A stretch of DNA of 61,220 nucleotides from Porphyromonadaceae bacterium UBA7203 (lineage in GTDB: Bacteria > Bacteroidota > Bacteroidia > Bacteroidales > Muribaculaceae): assembly GCA_002490725.1 (NCBI GenBank), contig DKUN01000014.1:1-61220 (forward strand), written 5' to 3'. Positions 26,285-34,384 of this stretch are shown here, piece after piece. The position numbers were made by a program, and so were the translations under genes. The notes under the pieces were generated by a model, which made no database searches, was not told the DNA's origin, and saw nothing but the letters and a program-made list of their open reading frames with translations. Position 1 is the first letter of the stretch; each line of letters begins with the position of its first letter.

Positions 26285-27283
26285 TCAGTCGTTAGTCAGA
26301 ATGGCCGACATGCCGGGACGCACACCGGCGGGCAGAGAACCGTCGGCCGGCACGGCCTTGACTTCAAAGGTTTTGAGATCATAGCGGTCAAGCGCCTTTG
26401 TGGCTTTCCACACGGCGTAACTGCCAACTTCCTTGACGCGCGAAACGCGAACGGGCACCGTCACATCGAACGCCGGCACATAGACCTCGGCCTCCGAGCC
26501 GACGGCAAAGCCGGGCAGACGATCCTCACGCACATTGAACACAAACCATGCGTCGTTGAGCTTGGCCACGTTGAGAAGCGGAGCGCCGGAGCCTACCAGT
26601 TCGCCGACCTGAGGGTAAATTTCGGTTACTACGCCGGCCGACTGAGCCAACAGAACGGTTTCGTTGATATAGGAACTGACCTCGCTGACTGCGGCATCGG
26701 CCCGCGCAACCTGCGCGCCGGCGGCAGCCTTGTCTTCGGCGCGGGCGCCATTGACAGCCATGTCATACTGACTCTTGGCGGCACGCTCGGTGGCAAGCAT
26801 GGCCTGATACTGGGCATAGGCTTCGTCGCGCTTCTGCTCGGCGAGCACTCCCTGCTCAAACAGGCGGTTAACCCTGTTATAGCTCTTTTCGGCCACTTCA
26901 AGGCCGGCCTTGGCTTTCTGCCAGAGCTGAAACGCACCGTCCACCTGCTCGCGCTGGGCGCCGTTGCGGGCCTTGAGCTGAATTGCCTCGGCAGCCTCAC
27001 GGGCAGCATTTGCCTGGGCAAGTTTGGCTTCGACATCGGGAGCCTCGAGCACAACCAGCGTGTCGCCGGCACAAACCGAGTCGCCCTCTTCAACTCTGAT
27101 TTCAAGTACGCGTGCGGGAACCTTGCTCGACACGCGATACGTGCCCGTTTCGATTTGGCCCTGTATGAGTTCGGGCTGCGAAGCGAGTCTGAGGCCGGCA
27201 ATGATGACCACTATGATGACCACCACGACGATAGCGGCGGCAAACAGCACGAGAGAGAAATTCGTTTTTTTACGCTTATCCAT
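26285..27283 (-). CDS. HlyD/EmrA-type membrane fusion protein
   Basis: A periplasmic adaptor of 332 residues linking the permeases to the outer-membrane channel. It has a Lys-rich cytoplasmic start, a single transmembrane helix (about residues 8-30), a lipoyl-like half-motif (KVPARVLEIRVEEGDSV), a long coiled-coil hairpin rich in Ala, Glu and Lys (about 75-165), and the return lipoyl half (VTEIYPQVGELVGSG) followed by a beta-barrel. It lies 38 nt after the TolC gene and 8 nt before the permease. Confidence 0.9.
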   Translation of the reverse strand: MDKRKKTNFSLVLFAAAIVVVVIIVVIIAGLRLASQPELIQGQIETGTYRVSSKVPARVLEIRVEEGDSVCAGDTLVVLEAPDVEAKLAQANAAREAAEAIQLKARNGAQREQVDGAFQLWQKAKAGLEVAEKSYNRVNRLFEQGVLAEQKRDEAYAQYQAMLATERAAKSQYDMAVNGARAEDKAAAGAQVARADAAVSEVSSYINETVLLAQSAGVVTEIYPQVGELVGSGAPLLNVAKLNDAWFVFNVREDRLPGFAVGSEAEVYVPAFDVTVPVRVSRVKEVGSYAVWKATKALDRYDLKTFEVKAVPADGSLPAGVRPGMSAILTND

Positions 27284-27321
27284 AATGTTTTATTTTCAAT
27301 TTTCAATTGGTTATGAACTGC

Positions 27322-28797
27322 TCACCGCAACACGCCAAGCGCGCGCGACAGGTGAATTCCGGCAAGTTTACGGTCAATTTGAGCGGCTATCAGCGCCGAG
27401 CGCGCTCCGAGCCATGCGGTCTGAGCCTCATTGGCATTGATAACGGGGATAACTCCCTCCTGGAGTCCAAGCCGGGCTATGCGCAGATTCTCGTCGGCAA
27501 CCGACACGGCACTCTCGCAGGCCTCCAGGCGCAGTTGCGCCTCCATGAGCGAATTGCGGCTCTGGGCTATTTGCAACTCGATTTTTTCGGTTGCCTCGCT
27601 GAGTTTCAGGCGGGCAATGTCGGTGTTGGCTCGAGCGGCCTTCACCTTATAAATGCGGTCGCCCCACGTAATAAGAGGAATCTTCACAACCACGCCAACG
27701 TTCCAAAGGCCGGTAAAACGATTTTCAAATCCGTTGAAAAGGCCGGGCGTAAGCCATGAATATCCACCGGTGAGGGCCACGGTGGGCATCGATTCAGCCA
27801 GCGCCAGGCGTTCCTTCTGGCGGAACACCTCGGCCGAACGTCCGAGCGCACGGATTTCCGGGCGGTTCTCGCGCCATGACTCATCGGCCGTGACATCGGC
27901 AACCGAATCGGCCGTCATATTGTCGAGCGAGTCTTCGTCGGCCAGAACAACGGGCGTGTTTACGTCGACTCCCATTATCTGACACAACAGCATCTTGAGC
28001 AGACTCAGTCCGTTATTGACCTGAATCACGGCAACATCGGCCTGATTGGCCTTGACCTTCACGCTGAGGCCGTCGGCCCTGGTGGCCACGCCCTCGGCAA
28101 TCATTGCGTCGACGTCGGACTCAAGGTCCTTGACCAGTTTCTGATAGCTCTCGGCCAGGTTCTTTTTGGCAGTGAGGGCCACAATCTGCCAGTAGGTTTC
28201 GTCAACCTCGACAATAATATCCTGTTCGGCCAGGTCATACTTGTCGGCCGCAGCCTGCTCGGCCAGTTTGGCAATTTTGTTATAGGCCCTGATTTTGCCG
28301 CCCATGTAAATAGGCTGAGTCAGCTGCAGGGTAATCGCGGCGGCGCTGCGAGTGTCGGTATCGAGCGCGTCTACAAGGCTCTGGCCGGCCGCATTCAGCT
28401 GACCCTGCAAACCCTGCACCATCGGAGCAAGCTGCCCTTGCAGGCCCTGAAGCATCGGGCCGAGCTGCGGATGCTGCATCAGGGCACCGCCAATCTGCCC
28501 GGCCGACGCGGCAACACCGTCGCCGATATGAGGCAGCGTCTGCTTCTGCTCGTCGCTGAGCAGCGAAATCTCGCGCGAGGTATACATATACCCGCCCGTG
28601 GCAGATATTTTGGGCAGATAGTTGGTAAACGCGGACTTGCGCGTATAATATGCGGCACGCTGCTCGGCCGAAGCCATTTGCAGCGACTTGTTGTTTTCGA
28701 GCGCAAGCGAGCGGCAACGGTCAAGGGTAAACACCTCGGCCGATGCGCCGGCGGCGGAAATCAGCGCCGTGACTAACAATGAAACGTATTTATTCAT
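27322..28797 (-). CDS. TolC-family outer-membrane efflux protein
   Basis: From MNKYVSLLVTALISAAGASA the protein has 491 residues with a signal peptide. It then has the TolC-like repeats: FTLDRCRSLALENNKSLQMA (residues 23-42) opens the first and long amphipathic helices follow. A Gln/Gly/Leu-rich insertion lies near residues 100-135 (LQGQLAPMVQGLQGQL), which is unusual for the family and looks like a small repeat. It is the first gene of the exporter operon. The frame stays open 30 codons further upstream, but that extension spans the promoter box. Confidence 0.9.
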   Translation of the reverse strand: MNKYVSLLVTALISAAGASAEVFTLDRCRSLALENNKSLQMASAEQRAAYYTRKSAFTNYLPKISATGGYMYTSREISLLSDEQKQTLPHIGDGVAASAGQIGGALMQHPQLGPMLQGLQGQLAPMVQGLQGQLNAAGQSLVDALDTDTRSAAAITLQLTQPIYMGGKIRAYNKIAKLAEQAAADKYDLAEQDIIVEVDETYWQIVALTAKKNLAESYQKLVKDLESDVDAMIAEGVATRADGLSVKVKANQADVAVIQVNNGLSLLKMLLCQIMGVDVNTPVVLADEDSLDNMTADSVADVTADESWRENRPEIRALGRSAEVFRQKERLALAESMPTVALTGGYSWLTPGLFNGFENRFTGLWNVGVVVKIPLITWGDRIYKVKAARANTDIARLKLSEATEKIELQIAQSRNSLMEAQLRLEACESAVSVADENLRIARLGLQEGVIPVINANEAQTAWLGARSALIAAQIDRKLAGIHLSRALGVLR

Positions 28798-28818
28798 ATG
28801 TCTACAAATTTTCGGGTG

Positions 28819-28826
28819 CAAAGATA
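28819..28826 (-). promoter_or_regulatory. -7 box upstream of the exporter operon
   Basis: On the minus strand this reads TATCTTTG, matching TAnnTTTG, 21 nt before the TolC ATG. No TTG lies at the expected 19-21 nt spacing, so the -33 element is weak or absent. Confidence 0.5.
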
Positions 28827-28903
28827 GCAAACATCTTGACAAACATAATAATCCAATGTACACCCGTATTCGCCCAAATGGCTTCAAAGCCGTTAAACAT
28901 AAT

Positions 28904-28937
28904 CGGGCGCCCCGCGCAATCTATGCCGGGACGCCCG
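28904..28937 (-). terminator. Hairpin terminator after the nagB-like gene
   Basis: An 11-bp stem, CGGGCGCCCCG (28904-28914) and CGGGACGCCCG (28927-28937). The single mismatch becomes a G-U pair in the minus-strand transcript. It lies 76 nt past the stop of the upstream gene and before the promoter of the exporter operon. The following sequence, ATTATGTTT, is only moderately T-rich. Confidence 0.6.
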
Positions 28938-29013
28938 AATATGTTTCGGTTAATTCATTTGCGCTTCGTGCCGGGATTTTGAGGGCGGCACGGGGCGCGA
29001 TGATATTACATGC

Positions 29014-31002
29014 TTATTCTTCGCGGATGGGGTGATACTGCACGAATGCCTCCATGGCCTCGTAGTCGGCCAGACCGAGCGAACCGTAGAGCTGGGCGGT
29101 TGCGCGGTTGCGCTCCTCGGCACGCTGCCAGAACAGACGGTCGTCGTCGCCCAGGAAGGGAGCGTTCTCCATCTGGCTCTGGTGCTTGAGAATCGAGTTA
29201 CGCTTGAAGCGGAGTTCCTCGGGCGAGATAGGCACGGCCATTTCGATATGGTCGATTTCCCATTCGGCCCATGCACCGCGATACATCCAGATGCGGCAGT
29301 CTTTCATCCACTCGTCATCCTTGCACTCGTCGATAACGGCGAATACAGCGTCGGTGCAGACTCGGTGGGTTCCGTGCGGGTCGGCCAGGTCACCGGCAAC
29401 GAAAATCTGGTGCGGCTTCACGCTTTCGATGAGTTCGCGTACAATTTCGATATCCTTTTCGGTGAGGTCGCCTTTCTTGATAGCGCCGGTTTCGTAGAAG
29501 GGAAGGCGGAGGAAGTGCACGTTTTCGGGCTTCACGCCAACCCACTTGCAGGCGGTGCGGGCCTCAGCCTGGCGAATCATGGTCTTGATTGTGCGGATAT
29601 CTTCGGAGTCCATGTCGCCATTCTGCTTGTTGGCAACGAACTCGTTGATTTCCTTGCTCTTCTGCTTGAAGTTTTCGTTGTCGAAACCAAACAGGGGAGC
29701 AATGTAGTCGTTGAGCATGATGTAGCGCATCATATCCTCGTCGCCAACAGCGATATTGCCTGAGGTCTCGTAAGCGACGTGTACGTCATGGCCCTGGTCA
29801 ACGAGGCGCTTCAGGGTGCCGCCCATCGAGATAACGTCGTCATCGGGGTGGGGAGAGAAGACGATAACGCGCTTGGGATAGGGAGTGGCGCGCTCCGGAC
29901 GATAGGTGTCGTCGGCGTTGGGCTTGCCGCCGGGCCAGCCGGTAATGGTGTGCTGCAGTTCGTTGAACACCTTGATGTTCACGTTGTAGCCGCTGCCGAA
30001 AATAGCGAGCAGTTCGCCGAGGCCATGGCCGTTATAATCCTGGTTTGTGAGCTTGAGAATAGTCTTGCCGGTCTGCTGGCAGAGCCAGACGATGGCACGA
30101 AGGATGAGCTTGTCGTTCCACTCGCAGGTAGTTACGAGCCAGGGGTGAGAAATGCGGGTCAGTCCTTCGGCAGCGTTGATGTCGAGCACGAGAGTCGTGC
30201 GGCTGTGGGTCTGGAGCAGCGATGCAGGCACGTTGGGGGTAACAGGACCTTCAACTGCCTTGCCGACGATTTCGGCGCGGTTTTCGCCCCAGGCCATAGC
30301 GATGATGCGGCGCGAAGCGAGAATGTCGCTCATGCCCATGGTCAGGCCGGTTACGGGAGCGTGGTCAACCTTATAAGCGTTGGCAACGTTCTGACGCTGT
30401 TCGGCGCTCAAGAGCACGAGGCGGCAGTTGCTTGATGCGGTTGCGCCGGGCTCGTTCAGGCCGAGTGCGCCGTGGGGGCCAATCTGGCAGAGGCAGAGGT
30501 CGATGCCGCCGGCATTTTCGATTTTCACCTCATATTCACGACACATAGCGCCGACCTGCTGGCGGGGGCAGGCAGTGTTGAACGAATGGATATTCTTGGG
30601 ATCGATGTCAATCTGGTCAAGGAAAGTTTCCTTCAGGCCGTTGAGAGTGCTGGCCGTTTCGACATTGCCATCGGTATAAAAATCGCAGAGATTGAACACC
30701 ACGGTATTCTTGAAGCTCACTTCGCCGGCTTTATGCTTGGCAACCAGAGCCGCGTAAACGCCGGACACGCTGTTGCCGGCACCGATTGCCATGACAAATT
30801 TGCCACGCTTGGCCTCGGCGCGCTTCATGGCATGGATAACATGCTCGGCAATGCCTTCGGCGCCTTCAGTGCTGGTTTCGTAAATACGGGTGTCGATTTT
30901 CTCCTCGCGCGTCAGGGCTGCGAGCTCGATTTCGTCCTCGGGCGCATAGTAGCGGCGAGGAATGCTGTCGAGTTTGATTTTAGAGCTAAGGTTAGTTCTC
31001 AT
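29014..31002 (-). CDS. NagB-like/PIG-L deacetylase fusion protein
   Basis: A 662-residue two-domain protein known in Bacteroidetes as glucosamine-6-phosphate deaminase-like. Residues 1 to about 340 have the NagB fold (AIGAGNSVSGVYAALV, VVFNL, LGLNEPGA). The second half is a PIG-L/LmbE domain with the zinc motif HPDDD at 385-389. The NagB catalytic positions are altered: the GNDGHIAFNEP region of the E. coli enzyme is GPHGALGLNEP here, so Asp becomes H177 and the catalytic His becomes A179, while E184 is kept. The FNMDE Asp is replaced by C106. Deaminase activity is therefore doubtful; the PIG-L half may be the active part. The start at 31002 leaves a 35-nt leader after a good promoter. Confidence 0.88.
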   Translation of the reverse strand: MRTNLSSKIKLDSIPRRYYAPEDEIELAALTREEKIDTRIYETSTEGAEGIAEHVIHAMKRAEAKRGKFVMAIGAGNSVSGVYAALVAKHKAGEVSFKNTVVFNLCDFYTDGNVETASTLNGLKETFLDQIDIDPKNIHSFNTACPRQQVGAMCREYEVKIENAGGIDLCLCQIGPHGALGLNEPGATASSNCRLVLLSAEQRQNVANAYKVDHAPVTGLTMGMSDILASRRIIAMAWGENRAEIVGKAVEGPVTPNVPASLLQTHSRTTLVLDINAAEGLTRISHPWLVTTCEWNDKLILRAIVWLCQQTGKTILKLTNQDYNGHGLGELLAIFGSGYNVNIKVFNELQHTITGWPGGKPNADDTYRPERATPYPKRVIVFSPHPDDDVISMGGTLKRLVDQGHDVHVAYETSGNIAVGDEDMMRYIMLNDYIAPLFGFDNENFKQKSKEINEFVANKQNGDMDSEDIRTIKTMIRQAEARTACKWVGVKPENVHFLRLPFYETGAIKKGDLTEKDIEIVRELIESVKPHQIFVAGDLADPHGTHRVCTDAVFAVIDECKDDEWMKDCRIWMYRGAWAEWEIDHIEMAVPISPEELRFKRNSILKHQSQMENAPFLGDDDRLFWQRAEERNRATAQLYGSLGLADYEAMEAFVQYHPIREE

Positions 31003-31043
31003 CTTTATAAAATTGAAAAGATTTTTGGTTATTTTCTTAACTG

Positions 31044-31074
31044 CAAAGATAGAAAAAAACTCCCGCTTCCGCAA
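31044..31074 (-). promoter_or_regulatory. Promoter for the NagB-like fusion gene
   Basis: On the minus strand, TTG (31074-31072), a 20-nt spacer and TATCTTTG (31051-31044) match the Bacteroidetes consensus exactly. The ATG is at 31002. Confidence 0.78.
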
Positions 31075-31098
31075 ATAAATTTTACGGTCGAATCAGCT

Positions 31099-32607
31099 TT
31101 AGCGCACCAGGTCAATCAATATCGCCGACGAATTATCCATATCGCGCATAGTTTCGCCGATATTGGAATAGAAAATTGTCGGATCGCAGACCGTGAATCG
31201 GCGCCCGTTGTGCATGATGTAGTCGCCGGTTATCGACGAATCGGTAAAGGCCACGGCCGAAGCCAGATGGCCGGGGTAATACACCAACACGACGTCGAGC
31301 CCCATCAGGTCTCTGACAAGCCTCGAAAAGTGAATGGCATGGTCTTCGCAGTCGCTGTAAGGGTAATGCCAGGTCTCGTCGGGAAAGAACGCGCGGTCGC
31401 GGCCCCAGATTTCATTGTCATAGCCATAGGGGAACGTCTGCGCCAAGTGAAGCAGAATATTGGCCGCATCGCCCTGGCTCTTGCCTGCTATGGCAGTCCT
31501 GACGGCCGGATAGAGGTCGCGCTTCAGTTCGGCCGAAACGGGCACGTTTGCATAAATGGCCCACTTTGTATAGGGCGACTCATTGAGCGTGGCCTCGGGA
31601 TATTCGTTATAGAAGTCAATAAGGTTCTTGTTGGGCGTGACGGTGGCGGTGAGCGACGGGCAGAACCGTGCGGTCACGGTGCGGCTCGGCGCCGGCGCAT
31701 AATCAAGTTTCATCCGGCCGTTGATTGCCATGCTGATTTTGCGTTCTTTCGGAAACGAGAAGTTACACACCATGACCTGCTTGCTCGACGGTTCGGTCAG
31801 CGCATAGAAAGTTGAGCCGTCAAGATAGAGGGCATAGGTGTTGTAGACAATGCCGTCGCTGGCATAAAGAACATGGAGCGCACCGGCTTCGTCCTCGCAG
31901 AAGCGCATCTTGTAGCCACACTGACTGAGCAGATAGCCCGTGAGCATGGCGGTGTCGTTCGCTCGACCGCTGACCAGGCGCGACGACAGGCGGCTGACAA
32001 GCTGCATGAAGGCCCAGTCACAGAGGTCGTGCTTTTCGCGCAGAGCCAGGCAGTCAATTACAAAGTTATTGACCTTGGCATTCATCAGTTGCTTCCAGGC
32101 GCGCTGATAGTCGCGGCTGCGCACCGAGAAGCCGCCGAGGTCTACACCGCGGACGGCAAACGGGGTGCCGTACATGACGCAGTTGACGTCGGGGAGCGGA
32201 TTCGTTACCGGCACCTCCTTAATCGGGCTGACCGGCACGGGGCGCGGCTCGGGCACGGGAGGAGAAACAACAGTGTCGATAACCACCGGGCGGGGTTTCG
32301 GCCGGCTGCGCTTGATTGCGTCGTCGTCAAGAATTACGGGTGCAGGCTCCGGGTCCGGCTCGGGCTGCTTTTTCGGAATTGACACTATTTCATCCCACGG
32401 TTTACCGAGAAAGTCGGCCATATCCTGGTTGGCCTGTTCGAGGAAATCCGCAAACTCTTTCTCCGTCTTGTTCAGAAAGGCATCGAATTCGTCGGCATTG
32501 CCCTTTAAAAAGTCGTCGTAATCATCAGCCGCGGCCGACGACTCCGGGCCTGCACCGAAGCAGACCAGAGCCGTCACCGCCGCAGCCACTATAGTGCGCG
32601 GCTTCAT
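31099..32607 (-). CDS. Exported transglutaminase-like protein with N-terminal acidic repeats
   Basis: A 502-residue exported protein, last of a four-gene cassette. Residues 1-26 form a signal peptide. Residues 27-75 hold about four diverged 11-12-residue units ending in DFL or AFL (YDDFL, FDAFL, FADFL, MADFL). A Pro-rich linker (about 80-130) follows. The C-terminal part is transglutaminase-like with a complete triad by spacing: C420 in SDCEDHA, H447 in PGHLASAV and D475 in VCDPT. Such folds act as cysteine proteases, peptidases or cross-linkers, and the reaction here is unknown. It starts 6 nt after the PEGA/beta-barrel gene. Confidence 0.72.
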   Translation of the reverse strand: MKPRTIVAAAVTALVCFGAGPESSAAADDYDDFLKGNADEFDAFLNKTEKEFADFLEQANQDMADFLGKPWDEIVSIPKKQPEPDPEPAPVILDDDAIKRSRPKPRPVVIDTVVSPPVPEPRPVPVSPIKEVPVTNPLPDVNCVMYGTPFAVRGVDLGGFSVRSRDYQRAWKQLMNAKVNNFVIDCLALREKHDLCDWAFMQLVSRLSSRLVSGRANDTAMLTGYLLSQCGYKMRFCEDEAGALHVLYASDGIVYNTYALYLDGSTFYALTEPSSKQVMVCNFSFPKERKISMAINGRMKLDYAPAPSRTVTARFCPSLTATVTPNKNLIDFYNEYPEATLNESPYTKWAIYANVPVSAELKRDLYPAVRTAIAGKSQGDAANILLHLAQTFPYGYDNEIWGRDRAFFPDETWHYPYSDCEDHAIHFSRLVRDLMGLDVVLVYYPGHLASAVAFTDSSITGDYIMHNGRRFTVCDPTIFYSNIGETMRDMDNSSAILIDLVR

Positions 32608-32613
32608 AGCTTA

Positions 32614-34374
32614 TCAGAATACGAAATGAAGGCCGAGCGACCAGGTTCTCATCTTGCACGACGCCTTGACATCGTCAGAGGCTTCGTACATATCGGCATT
32701 GTCGTTCAGGCCGAACGAGTATTTGAAGTCAAGCACGAGCGCCTTCCACTGCAGACCGGCTCCGACCGGCACCGACCATTGCACCCGGTTGGGCATATAT
32801 GTGCCGTAATCGCTGTTCTCGCCATAGCCCAGCTGAATCGAGCCTTCGTTTTCGCCATAGTTAAGTTCGTTCGACAGGCCGAGCGTCATTGCCACACCTC
32901 CGTTGACATAAAGCGAGAAATCCTCACCCAACGGCAGGCGGAACTGATACTGAAGCGGCACGTAGAGCGCATGGTCATACCAGGTGGGCGAATCATCAAA
33001 GTCGCTCATTTCCGAGAAGAACATCTGCCAGTAAAGGCCGGTAACAAGGCCCTGGCCATAACCGAAATAGGGCGTATAGGTAATGCCCATCTGCATGCCG
33101 TGGTCGCTCTTGCCTTCATCGCCCCACGTGCTGTACTTACGCGTCTGGCTGTCGACTTTGAAGCGCCACGTGCGGTTGATGTAGTTGAACGCCACACCCC
33201 ATTCGCGCCTGTTATAGTCGATGTCAAAAGGATTATGGCGCGAGCGCTGACGACCGGGCAGCTTGATTTTAATCTCGCCGTCCGACTTGTCGTCTACCTT
33301 GATGTGCTTGGTCTTGGTTACGCCGTAATACGACGCCTGAACCCAATGGCTGCCATAATAGAGCTTATATGTCTGACCCGCCATGCCTGCATAATGGCCG
33401 TCGATGTTGATTTCGGCGCCCGACAATGCCTGATTGTGCTGAAACACGTTAATCAACACGGCCTTTGAGTTTTTGACCTCGATTATTTTTTTAGCAGAGG
33501 TGTGGGAATTGACCGACACGGGCTCCTCGACCACTACTCCGCCATGATTCGCGCAGACAACGTATTCGCCATAAGGCAGATTGGCCGCCAGAGGGCTCTT
33601 GCCCGACTGCACCTTCTTGCCATCCTTGATAACGTCGATAAACGCGCCGTCGGGCTCCGACTGGAATTCAATATGCATGGTTTTGCGCATGTTGTATTCA
33701 AAGGTGGTCTTAGCGTCAGTAACGTCGATGGCATGCCTGGCCACATCCTTGGCCACAGTGACTCCCGACTGCGGGTAAAGCGCCAGCTCATGGCGTCCGA
33801 GCGTAACGTTTGGAATCGTCATCGGCGTAACGCCTGCCATGCGCTTGCCGTCGAGTTCGACCAGCGCACCGACAGGGTCGGAGGTCACTACGATGTTGAC
33901 CAGCTTGGCGTTTTCGATGGTCACAATGTAAACATGGTGCTTCTTGATGTTCTTGTTTACGATGCGTGTGGTGCCATAATCGGGGTGAGCCACGTCTATG
34001 TCGGCATTGTCGTGAGCGGGTATGAAAACCTTGAGCCACGACTGACCCTCCTGCTCGATAACCCTCATTTCCGACGGATTGCAGGGCATTACTTCCTGAG
34101 TGTCGGTAATCTTGAAGTTAAGATACTCCGACAGCGGCACATTCTTGAACTGAATCAGCAGTTCGGCTACTTTATCGCCGCCGTCGGCATCATCGGGCCA
34201 CTCTTCCGACATTGCAATCATATTCATCGAGCCCATGCTGAAACCCGATGTCTGCGCGTCGTTGCTGTTAATGTCTTTGAACGAATTGGCCACGACCTTC
34301 ATCTGGCCAAGGGCGCCCGACGGCACAAGCATGGCGGCAAGAGCCACCAGCATTACAAGTATGTTATTTTTCAT
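32614..34374 (-). CDS. PEGA-domain protein with C-terminal outer-membrane barrel
   Basis: A 586-residue exported protein. It has a signal peptide (residues 1-24), then an Ig-like N-terminal region, then PEGA-type beta repeats. The clearest is SDPVGALVELDGKRMAGVTP near residue 170; weaker copies start at FQSEPDGAFIDV and INVFQHNQALSGAEI. The last 200 residues are Tyr/Trp/Gly-rich alternating strands (YFGYGQGLVTGLYWQMF, FSLYVNGGVAMTLGLSN) ending in LGLHFVF with a terminal Phe, as in small outer-membrane barrels. PEGA domains are often surface or cell-wall associated. It lies 10 nt after the LPP20-like gene and 6 nt before the transglutaminase-like gene. Confidence 0.75.
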   Translation of the reverse strand: MKNNILVMLVALAAMLVPSGALGQMKVVANSFKDINSNDAQTSGFSMGSMNMIAMSEEWPDDADGGDKVAELLIQFKNVPLSEYLNFKITDTQEVMPCNPSEMRVIEQEGQSWLKVFIPAHDNADIDVAHPDYGTTRIVNKNIKKHHVYIVTIENAKLVNIVVTSDPVGALVELDGKRMAGVTPMTIPNVTLGRHELALYPQSGVTVAKDVARHAIDVTDAKTTFEYNMRKTMHIEFQSEPDGAFIDVIKDGKKVQSGKSPLAANLPYGEYVVCANHGGVVVEEPVSVNSHTSAKKIIEVKNSKAVLINVFQHNQALSGAEINIDGHYAGMAGQTYKLYYGSHWVQASYYGVTKTKHIKVDDKSDGEIKIKLPGRQRSRHNPFDIDYNRREWGVAFNYINRTWRFKVDSQTRKYSTWGDEGKSDHGMQMGITYTPYFGYGQGLVTGLYWQMFFSEMSDFDDSPTWYDHALYVPLQYQFRLPLGEDFSLYVNGGVAMTLGLSNELNYGENEGSIQLGYGENSDYGTYMPNRVQWSVPVGAGLQWKALVLDFKYSFGLNDNADMYEASDDVKASCKMRTWSLGLHFVF

Positions 34375-34384
34375 GTTTTTAATT

